Source of the DNA: Bemisia tabaci
Taxonomy: Eukaryota; Arthropoda; Insecta; Hemiptera; Aleyrodidae
Direction of reading: 5' to 3'
DNA length: 64,000 nt
Assembly: GCF_918797505.1 (NCBI RefSeq)
Contig: NC_092796.1
Span: forward strand, 992,001-1,056,000
Shown: positions 54,701 through 64,000 of the stretch, piece by piece
Numbering within the stretch: the stretch's first letter is position 1
Layout: each line of letters begins with the position of its first letter
The notes under the pieces: generated by a model
What the model was told of the DNA's origin: nothing
Seen by the model: only the letters and a program-made list of their open reading frames with translations
Databases searched by the model: none
Made by a program: the position numbers and the translations under genes

Positions 54701-56477
54701 ATACTACAAGGGTCGGCTACCGCCAGAAAACTAAATTAATCGCGCAGTTCAGTCTGAACTTCAAAACATGAAAAGGGAAAACAGTTAAAATTATTACTAT
54801 CATGCCTTGCTAAGGAAAAACGCCGTATGAGCCTTCAGACATTGCCATGTTTCCATTGCCATGTTGCCAATAAGAAGTAACTTTACTGAGGAAATTGAGA
54901 ATATTTTTCTTCAATTTTTTCAGACAATTTTGTTCGCAATTTAATCTAAAATATCTGAAATTTTAAATTTCAAAAATGGATAACTTTCCTTTAAAATGCT
55001 TGTTTTATCTGGGAAAATGTAACAATTCTCGAATTTTCATGCTGTGTTTTTCCTTAGCACGGCAGTATCAGTCTCGGTAGATGTTTCAATTCTCTGAAAT
55101 GCAAGTTATTTATACTTATCAATCTCTTATCACTCCTTAGATACTGGTTGAAGGGGCCGAAAAAAGGGACCTCGGAAATCTTCCTAGATAACCTTCCCGG
55201 AGTACCAGACAACATAGTCCCTTACAAGAATGGAGGATTCGTGGTTTCCTTGATCCTCACGAGGGAGGCTCCTGATATCCCTAACTACTTAGCACCTTTC
55301 CCAAGGCTCCGACAGATCATCTCCAGGTTCGGGGCTTTGTTGGAAATGGTCCTACAGAAAATTCAGGACGTTTATCCTACAAACTTATGCAAAAAAATGA
55401 TCTTTTACGTAAGTATGTTGTGGATAATAATTACCTACTAAAGAGCACGAAAGTGAAATACTCTTGAAATCTTCAAGCAGAGGGGCACAAAATGTCTAAT
55501 CTTGTGACTGACACAAGGAAAAGTTTCGGCTGCTGGGCAAATAGAAAAAAATATTGTTTCTCTTCTTTTTCTCCTTTTTTCTCGAAGATTCAAAAAGATT
55601 GGTCAAAATGACACATGTAACCGCGAAATTGAACATGTGGCCAAATAAAATCTAACATTTTCTCGTAAAGCGAATCGGAAATTTGGCCGTGAAATAAAAA
55701 ATCTGGATCGAGGTAAACGGACAGCGTTTCGGATCTTTTCGCACCTATGCCTCTTGACAATTATTGCATAAGCACTTACAGCACACTAAATTGCATTTTT
55801 GAAAATTACGAACTTTAAAACATTTCAACTCTGGTATGGTCTGGTAGTTTTGAGCGTTTCAGGGGTCAATGTCTGTATAAAACTTAAATGCGATGATGCC
55901 GACAAGCCGATTCTTTATTATTGGCACCGTGGTCCCTATTAGCTTGGACAATCACATTAATTGAGAATTTTTGCAGTTTGCGCTAATGGGTAATAAAATA
56001 AGTAAAATAGACAGGGATCAAAATAGCTAATATTTTTGGAGACTGATGCAATCATTGGTTGGACTAAATTTTGTAATGAGGGACTGATATTCTTTGTTCG
56101 ACAATAAAAGCACCTGCCCGGATAGGAAAACTAATCGCACATATGCTGTTTCTATAATAATCGAAAAATAACAGTTATTTGTTAAGAAAAGTGGTCCACT
56201 TAACTTTCTTATCTTTTTTCTAAACATTTAAAGGTGTCTGATTCTAAGCTTTGTTTTTAAACCGTAGATGGCGCATCTTGACTCGACAGCTTGGTTCATA
56301 TTCAATACACACGGGATAGCACTTGTTTACGACGACGATGGGAATTTGGTGAAAAGTTTGCACTCTACGGATGGTATTCTGCCCTATATCAGTGACGTAG
56401 TCGAACTTGACGGCCATTACTACGTGGGGTCTCCTTACAATTCATTCATTGGCAAAGTGCCCATACGCAACACGTGA
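51334..56477 (+). CDS. APMAP: Adipocyte plasma membrane-associated protein (APMAP)-like, seven exons
   Basis: The exons are 51334-51443, 52131-52336, 52861-52977, 53179-53347, 53951-54085, 55141-55408 and 56268-56477. All have GT/AG borders and matching phases, giving 404 residues. The N-terminus (METHVKTVRN, then hydrophobic AYLVIAAALLLSI) is a signal anchor or short transmembrane segment. The rest is a strictosidine-synthase/paraoxonase-type beta-propeller: FEGKLAVNDALNGATKLFEN, PESLVVYNGVLYTGLADGRV, CGRALGVDMDKHGNLFAID, AFSNGVYVS, LPGVPDNIVPYKNGGF and ISDVVELDGHYYVGSPY. The E of PESL, the N of FSNG and the D-N of VPDN correspond to calcium-site positions in the paraoxonase/APMAP family. 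Length is close to the usual 400-420 residues. Insect members include hemomucin, which has an added mucin tail; that tail is absent here, as the protein stops at KVPIRNT. Introns carry family C and G MITEs. The start ATG lies just before the hydrophobic segment. Confidence 0.92.
51553..51698. repeat. MITE family G, copy 1 (GGGCTATATAGA ... termini), intron 1 of APMAP
   Basis: GGGCTATATAGAGACACACC then CCGTTCCAGG is inverse to CCCGGAACGGGTACGGTATG then TCTATATAGTCC. It includes the inverted words AAAGTTCCGGGTG and CACCCGAAACTTTC. Copies lie at 53626 and 60839. A T-run of 34 bases follows at 51743-51776. Confidence 0.75.
53626..53778. repeat. MITE family G, copy 2, intron 4 of APMAP
   Basis: TTACGGGCTACATAACG and CGAAAGTTCCGGGCGCTGG are mirrored by CCGTAACTGTCGGCC and TAGCCCGTAA. 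Confidence 0.75.
54803..55065. repeat. MITE family C, copy 2, intron 5 of APMAP
   Basis: TGCCTTGCTAAGGAAAAACG then CCGTATGAGCC at the left is inverse to TGTGTTTTTCCTTAGCACGG then CAG at the right. It is collinear with copy 1 (CCTTCAGACNTTGCCAT). Confidence 0.8.
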
Positions 56478-56817
56478 TGAAAGAGCTCTTATACACTTTT
56501 GGATGTTGAGCTGATTCCATTCAAGCGTTTTCTGGTGTTAAAAACGGGGACATCGATGATCTAAACGCTATCTCATCGCTGGCCAATGAGGACACTGGCA
56601 AATCATCGATGGCTCCATTCGCTGAAAAAAAAATTGTCTTGGGATGTAATTTTGGCTGAAAGCATCGTTTCCAATTTCGTATAAGATTTGATTTTTTGAG
56701 GTTCTACATATATCTGTGCGGATTCAAGTGAACATCAGTTTTTTTTAGTTAAAAAGCGGCGTTTTGCCATCATTAAGTTCAATCTAAAGAAACGATAGCA
56801 AAACAACGTTCCTTTCA

Positions 56818-56856
<39 letters not shown>

Positions 56857-57680
56857 CTATAAAGTAAATCCACACGGATTTTAAAAAAAGAACAAATTCT
56901 TGTCGATAAGAAACGACACTTCAAGTCAAAATAATAACTCCAAAAAAATTTGTTTCAGTATGTCTTCAACTCTTATGAGACATAAGAAAACAGTTCTATC
57001 TAGAGGGTTCCACTGAAAGATGACTCGCTACAAAGATAACTTTCGACCATTATTTTCTTAGTTATGGTAAGGAAACTAATTTTTACTGGCGTAATGATAA
57101 ACTAACATTGTTACAAGTCAGTTAATTAACTAGTGCATAATTATGAGGGTCGGAAGTTATCTTTTTCTATCTGTGATAATGATTTGATTTTAAAAAAGAG
57201 AAAATACTCGTAGTTCGTTGGGGTTCAACATTCAAATGTATATTGATTTGCTCAGGCATACTTAGACCAAAGATAATGTTTTGTATTTATTTTAAGTCAG
57301 GTTTTCTGAATTTATCATTTTTGAGTAGGGCACGACCTTTGCTACATAACCTACTTTACGAGCGATGCAAGAGGATTAATTCCTTCTGAAAATAAACATA
57401 CCAGCTAGAATTAAGTATTGGTGCTCATTATGAACGCTTGCTGTAAACTGTATCCGCAGCACTTGTAAAAAGAAGTTCAACGACGGATTAAATGTACTAA
57501 TTAAATTTTGTGCATCTTTTTTCCACTCCGTTTTGTCATTTTTTTTATATCAGTGCAAATGATGGACACCGGTGAACCGCAACCAGGACCATTTCATAGG
57601 GAACATCATTCCTGATAACTCATCCAGAATTTAGTCCATCCAGAGTATAGTGCCAGAAATAGTGGTTCCTTATTGCAAAA
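56478..57680. other. 3' flank of APMAP with MITE family F copy 2 (about 56624-56968)
   Basis: The element runs from CTGAAAAAAAAATTGTCTTG to CAAAAAAATTTGTTTCAGT and contains an A-run at 56820-56854. An AATAAA hexamer at 57391 is a possible polyadenylation signal about 0.9 kb after the stop codon. No other gene is seen. Confidence 0.5.
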
Positions 57681-57683
57681 TGT

Positions 57684-58030
57684 AACCCCAGAGACAAGAG
57701 ACCCTCCACTTGTATCTTGGCCATGGTGGAAGCTTTTACTTTCGGGACTTCAGCATTCTACTGTTGACTTACCTACATGGTTGATTTTTAACAACGTGTT
57801 GGCAGTTTCGTTTTGCAAACAAGCCAAAAATGGCGGAAGTTTAGGAAACTTGTTTGGCTCATGACGTCACCCGAAGCTCATCATCGACCATGTAGGTAGG
57901 TCAACAGCCAAAATTAGGGTGATGACTGTTGCTCCCTTATAATTGTTCATAAGGAACTGTTGAATCCCCGAAAGTAAAAGCTTCCACCTGTCGCCAAGAG
58001 GCCAGTGGAGGGTCTCTTGTCTCTGTGTAA
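57684..58030. repeat. Inverted-repeat element, about 350 bp
   Basis: CAGAGACAAGAGACCCTCCA and GGTGGAAGCTTTTACTTTCG on the left are mirrored by CGAAAGTAAAAGCTTCCACC and TGGAGGGTCTCTTGTCTCTG on the right. The second-level arms, CTACATGG / CCATGTAG and GTTGAC / GTCAAC, also pair. Confidence 0.8.
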
Positions 58031-58256
58031 CCCGCATTATCTTTAGAGAGGAGATAAATGATCTACACCATCTCAAACGCACTATCGCTCTCTAATTCCT
58101 CATGTTAAGGGGTTTTTCCAAAAAACAGCTTAATTGAGCCAGATTCAGCCGATTAGAAATGGACCTCGAAACGTCTGTGCTCTCTGTACAGGCGGACTTA
58201 ATTTTTGGGGTCCAAAAAGCAATTTGGATAAAAATGAGGGGGAAAAAGCAAGAATT

Positions 58257-58510
58257 CTACTAAGCTAAGGAAAACACCGTGGGAGAATTCGAATGTTGCC
58301 AAATTTCTTCTGATAAAAATTGTCCTTTCGAGCAAAACAGAAGTGTTAGTACTTCAAATGTTCCGGTACGGTAAAATAAGTCGTAAAGAACATTCTTTGA
58401 CAAATTAGACAAAAAAGGGAGACAAATTTGCTTTCAAAAATCCACGTTTGACTACAAGAACTCAGGCAGCGTCTGAATCTTTATACGGCGTTTTTCCTTC
58501 AGCACGGCTG
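58257..58510. repeat. MITE family C, copy 3
   Basis: AAGCTAAGGAAAACACCGTG at the left is inverse to ACGGCGTTTTTCCTTCAGCA at the right. Confidence 0.7.
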
Positions 58511-58525
58511 AAATGTCTACACTCT

Positions 58526-58781
58526 CATGGCCGTTTTAAGAAAAAACGCCGCATGGGCATGGACATTCGAGAGTTGCCAAAATTCCTTTCATAACATTTT
58601 TATTTTTGAGGGAAGCTCTGAATATTTTTCCATGAAATTTTAAGGAACTTTAGGTGAAATTGCGAACGAAAATAACTTGGAAGTAGAAGGAAAAATATTT
58701 GCAAATTTTTCCGAAAATTTGTGATTTACCAAAGGAAATTTGGTAACGCCTGAGGGCCCATACGGCGTCACGGCACGGCAG
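58526..58781. repeat. MITE family C, copy 4, only about 15 bases after copy 3
   Basis: GGCCGTTTTAAGAAAAAACG then CCGCATGG at the left, and CCATACGGCGTCACGGCACG then GCAG at the right. The interior GAATATTTTTCCATGAAATT matches copies 1 and 2. Confidence 0.7.
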
Positions 58782-59365
58782 TCTCCATCATGCAACTTAT
58801 TCTATATGAAATAAACGCAGGTTTCTAATACCGCTACCGCCTTGGAAGTTATGCTTCCCCTGGACACGCGCGCTGCGCAGACAGCGCACGTAGACGGGCG
58901 TTGCGTGATGCCGCTGTCATCGGTTCCCGTCCCGGGTCAGGTGCAACGGGAAACCGGTGATTTAAGAGCGTCGATGAATCTTGAGCCGCGCGTGTTGCGT
59001 CTCGCGTCATTGGAGGCGCCCTGATCCCCGATCGCTTTGAATAAATCAAGTTGACCACGATCTGCTCCCACTTTTATCTAGCGCTCGCTTCCTGTTCCTG
59101 CCTCTTTATGGCGCCTCCTGACATTAACCTGGATTCTCCCTCGAGGGCTCGTGCAAGCGAACACGCATACGAAGTGGAGCGCCAGCTCCGATTTGCCCCA
59201 AGTTTTGAAGGAGCAGGCAATGACGTGAATACTTACACAGTCTCAGAGATTTAGTTACGTCCAAAGTGGAGAAGGAACTTTTTTTTTGGATTTCCGCTCA
59301 TGTTTCCTTCTTTCTTTTTCGTAAAAATTCAGATAAAAGCCCCGCTCCGGCAGCCTTCACTCTTC
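58782..59365. other. Intergenic, no recognised gene
   Basis: The stretch 58850-59020 is CpG-rich with a 60-codon ORF open on both strands. No domain or splice pattern supports a gene. Confidence 0.35.
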
Positions 59366-59640
59366 TTTCACGCCGATGGATCGTATTCGATACATCGAAC
59401 TGATGAGATTGTATCGATATCGATTGGTTCAACATGTAACATAGCCTCAAACGTCAATTGAGTAATCTAAGGGAACAGGTTTCTTCTGATAGCATTTTGA
59501 TTCTGATGAGTATAAAATGGCGATGAAAAGTGAAATTGGTAGGAATTTTCTCATTTACAGCTTCTCTTACTTAAATCCGAAAATGTTTGTTTAAAATTAT
59601 GTTCTATTGTTTTGAATCGAACGATTCATCATTTTTCAAT
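59366..59640. repeat. Dispersed repeat, copy 2 (pair with 37836-38130)
   Basis: It is collinear with copy 1 from GATCGTATTCGATACATCGA to ATGTTCTATTGTTTTGAA, with scattered substitutions. Confidence 0.75.
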
Positions 59641-60153
59641 GTTCCCACCGCAAAAAAAGCAATACCCTCTTTGGATGTAGGTCAATCTGGCCTACGTGTA
59701 TACACCTGTTGGCTTCTGGTTTTTGTCTATTTCCTTTTTTCGAACACAAGAGGGCCCATAGAAGACAAAACAGCTGTCGGGTGAGCTTCCAACGTTGTGA
59801 CTGGGAGTCAAGGAGACAGCTACGTGAGTACACAGTAACATACGATTCTAACGCGGCGTGAAGCCGGCCATGCCACCGCAGCGCAGCCTGAGTCCGGCCT
59901 GGAATCAATTTGATTCAATTTCATCCGACTGGTTCCCACGCGCGTCCCGCCGCCGCGCTGCGCCGCGCGCCGCCTCTCTAGGCAGCCCGCATTGCCAAGT
60001 AGCGCATTTCTTTCAGCTCAGCACAATAGAAAACGTGCACAATGGAAACGTGAGTGAGGTCTTCTACATCCCTGTACTCTCGGTTCATGAAACCGAACTT
60101 TCAGACCATGCCGAAATATAGACAAAGCCTGTTCAATAAACCGCGGATACGTT

Positions 60154-60739
60154 CACTAGCGAAAAAAGTCTCTCGGATCTAGAGTTCAAACTCTTAAGAA
60201 ATTGGACAGGAAATGGACGTATTTATGCTAAATGGAACTATGTGCAAGTAGAAAGATGGGGTGTGTTCGTTAGTTGAGGGTCATAGGAATGAATGGGGAT
60301 TTTAAAGCGCCAGTGACGTCAGCGGCAACGAAGCTGTCTCCATTGTCGTTGTTGCTCGGCTGTAACTCCTGAGCCCTGTCCACAACGCTCTTGTCACATG
60401 TCCTAGGCTCACGAGTTAGCGCTTAGTTCCTTTTGATTTCAGGTCAAATCCCGCTTTTCCGTTTTCTCATAAGGAACTATATCCATTTTTACATTGTTTC
60501 TTATCCAGCTCACCACGAGCACGTCCAATTTTTCCTCTTGCACATAGTTCCTTTTAGCATAAATACGTCCAAATAATACTCTTGATTCAACCGGATTTTT
60601 GCTTGAATCGAGAGTCAATCCTTTAAAAATCAGGAGATTGCCTAATAACTCAAGCTAAAATCCGATCGAGTCAGGAGTATTTTTTCTTGTCAAATTTTTT
60701 AAGAGTCTGAACTCTCCGAGAGACGTTTTTTTTCCAGTG
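60154..60739. mobile_element. CACTAG/CACTGG-type element containing a nested family D MITE
   Basis: The left TIR CACTAGCGAAAAAAGTCTCT then CGGATCTAGAGTTCAAACTC is inverse to the right TIR GAGTCTGAACTCTCCGAGAG then ACGTTTTTTTTCCAGTG. Between the arms, about 60212-60572 is an inserted family D element (TGGACGTATTTATGC ... GCATAAATACGTCC). It shares CACT ends and the ACTCTTAA word with the nested element at 36837. Confidence 0.75.
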
Positions 60740-60838
60740 TTTCAAGAACCGAGAGTACGTTGTACGACCCGAATAGTGAGACCGATAAAGAACACCATAT
60801 ATACATTGAAAAGAAACTCCGTGCGCGAAAGCTGTTCT

Positions 60839-60974
60839 TACGGGCTATATAGACATACCGGAGTCAGAGGCTGAAAGTTCTGGGCGTACCGCCCTGAGTA
60901 ATCGAAGCTAGGGCTTTAGTGCCCGGAACTTACGGCCTCCGAACCTGGAACGGACGGTACGTATACAGCCCGTA
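60839..60974. repeat. MITE family G, copy 3
   Basis: TACGGGCTATATAGACATAC and CTGAAAGTTCTGGGCG are mirrored by CCCGGAACTTACGG and TATACAGCCCGTA. Confidence 0.75.
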
Positions 60975-61021
60975 CCTTTGCTTTTCAATGTACAGTTCAT
61001 AAGACCGAAATTTTATTCAGT

Positions 61022-61641
61022 GAGTATTTAATGACTGGCCGTTTGCCTGGGCGTTTGAAAAAATGCTTGATTTGACTAATGGCCAACGACAACACATGTC
61101 TGAAAAATTGAGAGGCGCCTCAATGGCTATGCTAATTGTGCTTTTAGAGGATGGTTACGGCTATCTTTCGAGAGATCCGTCGTTTTCTGCGTCTGAACCC
61201 GAGATCGGCAACAGTCTGAGAGGGGGCTGGGGGGGGGGGGGGGGGGCTGGGGCCCGCGGCGAGTGGGATCGTATTTGGACACAGTGTGTCATCTCTCGGA
61301 GGGGGTCCGGAGCCTGTTATTGTTCCACGGCGACGCGACGCGACGCGGCCGCGGACTCCTCGGTTGGCGTCATTGTCATGGGACTCGGAAAGCGATGAGG
61401 TCCAATTGAAATCCATTAATTTCCACCATCTAGCACCCAACAATCGTCCTACGCCCTCGCTGCCACGTCTGAGCCACGCAAAGGGAACTTCTAGTAGAGA
61501 ATGCACCGAGGAAAAACGCGGATCATATAGTGCCAATTTTCCCGGCAGTCACAGATCACTGGAGAACTCTTGCAATTTTCTCAGTTTCTAGTAATTTTAA
61601 TGTTTTTTGGGTCTTTTTTCAGATTTTACTATTATTAAATT
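61022..61641. other. Intergenic with a G homopolymer and CpG-rich segment
   Basis: A G run lies at about 61230-61246. The surrounding CpG-rich sequence is open in several frames on both strands, which reflects composition rather than coding. No gene is supported. Confidence 0.35.
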
Positions 61642-61931
61642 CAGGGTGTCTAATTTTTTTTTTTATTTTGGGAAATCTGATAAATCCTGATTCTTGACCT
61701 GCTAAATCCTGATTTGATAATTTTTTCGAATCCTGATCAAATCCTGATTTTTTGCGGAGAAAAATTAACGGATGGATAACGGATAGTTAACGAAAATAAG
61801 CGGACGGCCGGCTTTCCTCAAATCCTGATTTTACGGCCGATTTTTCCTCAAATCCTGATGAAATCGGGATTGAATCCTGATTGACCTCAAATCCTGGTAG
61901 AATCGGGAAAATCCTGATGCTAGACACCCTG
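61642..61931. repeat. MITE family E, copy 2
   Basis: CAGGGTGTCTAATTTTTTTT opens it and GATGCTAGACACCCTG closes it. AAATCCTGAT-type words are repeated many times between them, as in copy 1. Confidence 0.8.
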
Positions 61932-64000
61932 TATTAATGGACAGGAGTCAGGTTGCCGAAGAAGGTCCTTGATTAGGCTCCTCCTGGGGAAGACGCAGAG
62001 GGCGCCCAATGAAAGATTGGAGGGATGGAACTGAAGCAGAAATGTTAAGGTGCTCAAAGCCCAGGGGGTTGTAGTTGGACAGAGGGCAGTGGAGGTTAGG
62101 TGTCGTAGAGCGCCAAGGAGTGCTATTAAAAGACTTATATGTATGCAGTAGTAATTCGTTAGTCGCGATGGTCACAGAATCGCGTTTCGATGCTTGATTC
62201 ACGTAAGTTAGCTAAAAATAATAAGATCTGTCCAAACAGCAACCTTCTACGTTCAATATTGACAGATATCGCGCTTTGAAAAATTCGGTTAATGACCACA
62301 TCCACCGCAGTAGAGACACCCTTGGTTCCTCCCACCTTGCTTTCATCGATAAGTCTCACGTTGTATAACCATTGCAAATAATAAGTGTCTCCCTGACTGA
62401 CGAGAGCAAGGGGGGGGGGGGGACACCGAGGGTGTCGCTACCGCGGTGGATGACGTCATATACCGAAATTTTCAAACGCGTTAACTTGGTTAACATCAGA
62501 CGTAGAAAGTTGCGATTTTGACGGATCTTATTATTTTCAGCTAATCCACAAGAATCTAGAATCAAGACACAATTCTGCTCATACATTTTAGGAGTCGCAG
62601 CTGCGCGAAAATTCGAATGGACGTGACTAAGTGAAAAGATTTTATAAATGCGCTGGCACCATTGCATTGCTTCCCGCGTTTCACCTCCCCAGATGCAATG
62701 TCACAAGTGTCATATCCTTTTGGCTATTCGTTGCGCCTGCAAATGGACCCTGTCGTCATTCTACATTCTGACGAATGATACTAATCAGTTCAAGCATGCT
62801 CAAATATGACCATTGTCCTGGAGACCTGAGGAGGTGCCCGACTCTTCTTCTGCGCAACTGGGCAATTGCTTAACTTCGAGGTGGTATCATGACTTCGTCG
62901 TCGAGTGCTTTTAGAGCTTTTACCTCTCCAACGAGCGCAAGATTTTCTTTTGGCGTGGTTTTTCTGCTACGAAAGAACGAGCTTTGAAAACATCGTTTTC
63001 CGTTGAAAAGGACATATTCATGATTCCGAAGTGGAGATACTATACGAGCGTCGCAAAAAAGCTGTGTTAATCCAGATTTATTTTTTACAAGAACACCAAT
63101 TACTTTAAAATTTTAGTGCCAGATGTAGGTTCTTGTTTCGAAAGTCTTTAATTGAAGTGAAGAATGGTTCTATTCAAAGAGTAATGAAAAAACCCCAATA
63201 AAATACGTGAGAAAATATGGGGACGGATCGTATGGAATCAAATTTTTTCTACCGATTTAGACCCGATTGTGACTTTGACTATTCTGTAATTTTCACTGTA
63301 AGCTACAATACCTGTGATTATTACGCTCTACCACTATGCACTACTTTGATTTATGTTTTCCAATGTGTGCTGTTCGTGTCAAAGTACTTACCTATCTTCC
63401 AATTTTTGGCAGCATGGCCTTCGGAAGCAAATAAAAAAACAAAAACAAAAACAAAAGAATGAATAACTAGCAAACGTATGACGAGAAAATGTAAATTTAA
63501 TGCATTTATAAATTGCACTAAACGAAGTTTGAACATTAATTTTTGAAGTCAGATTCATCTTTCAGAAATTCGTTCGGCCCAATGGCACACCGTAGAGCTC
63601 GGTAACGATTTCGCAAGTCGGCAACATCGTTTTTCCTCCATTTGAATCCATCGAAAATATCGATTTTAGGTGAAGCAAGCAGCCTCACCAAGAATCGATT
63701 GTTCTGCATACATTTAAAGGAGAAAAAGAGTGTTGCCAAGTTTAAAGAATTGCCACTGCTCTCAGATCGTCCTTGCACACGATCGGTCGCTCTCGACTCC
63801 CAGATGGTACCTTACCTTAACCCGCGCTCGCCGCAGTTCATTCAAAATTAAGCAAGTTGCACTCGGCTCCGCGTTGCAAAAATCGCCCATCAACTCCCCT
63901 TTCGCGGCGTCGGATACGCGGTTACGACAGCACTCCGCTGTCACCCGGACGCCTCTGTTCCCGCGCCGCGTTGTGCGAATCGCGAGGGATTATGGGTAAA
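61932..64000. other. Right end of the window, no recognised gene
   Basis: It contains only short ORFs without domains and a G run at 62411-62422. Nothing here is supported as coding, RNA or a complete element. Confidence 0.35.

Noticed and set aside
61063..61591. Several 100-130 codon ORFs on both strands around a G homopolymer
   Set aside because: High GC content keeps many frames open at once; no frame has a domain or splice support.

Overview
The window is eukaryotic nuclear DNA. It has AT-rich intergenic sequence, GT/AG introns and very dense small inverted-repeat transposons, and most long ORFs are chance or repeat-derived. An insect is clearly indicated by the spliced immunoglobulin-domain gene and the APMAP/hemomucin-type gene. 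The transposase plus DUF4806 pair and several terminal-inverted-repeat (TIR) families look hemipteran, and I suspect a whitefly such as Bemisia tabaci; that species call rests on memory of the repeat families and is not proven here.

Region 1 (about 0.75-13.5 kb, plus strand) holds two products that appear to share one six-base coding leader exon, ATGAGT at 771-776, followed directly by GTAAGT. Spliced to 2138 it opens a long transposase-like protein. Spliced to 5269 it opens an eight-exon DUF4806 protein in which every exon-exon phase agrees. The transposase body therefore lies inside the first intron of the DUF4806 transcript. This resembles the two-product layout of CACTA/En-Spm elements and is the most interesting thing in the window.

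Region 2 (13.5-19.8 kb) is a repeat complex. It has a 321-bp tandem array directly after the DUF4806 stop codon, a TIR element, a 477-bp palindrome, a 167-bp AT-rich tandem array, and a 2.7-kb foldback with 1.18-kb arms built from about 180-bp units.

Region 3 (19.8-40.5 kb) has no gene I can support. It contains many MITE-like elements in shared families, a complete small Helitron-like element (29455-30328, minus) carrying a tRNA-like segment, perfect hairpins, homopolymers and GC-rich patches.

Region 4 (40.5-48.9 kb, minus strand) carries two exons encoding one immunoglobulin domain of a klingon/lachesin/LSAMP-like cell-surface protein, separated by an 8-kb intron full of MITEs. The other exons were not found. 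If the gene continues to lower coordinates, the whole left part of the window could lie in its next intron.

Region 5 (51.3-56.5 kb, plus strand) is a complete seven-exon APMAP-type (strictosidine-synthase-like beta-propeller) gene encoding 404 residues.

Region 6 (56.5-64 kb) is repeats and unassigned sequence, including nested MITEs. The repeats fall into at least eight recurring families within the window. Coordinates of palindromic elements are read by eye and may be off by several bases at the ends.
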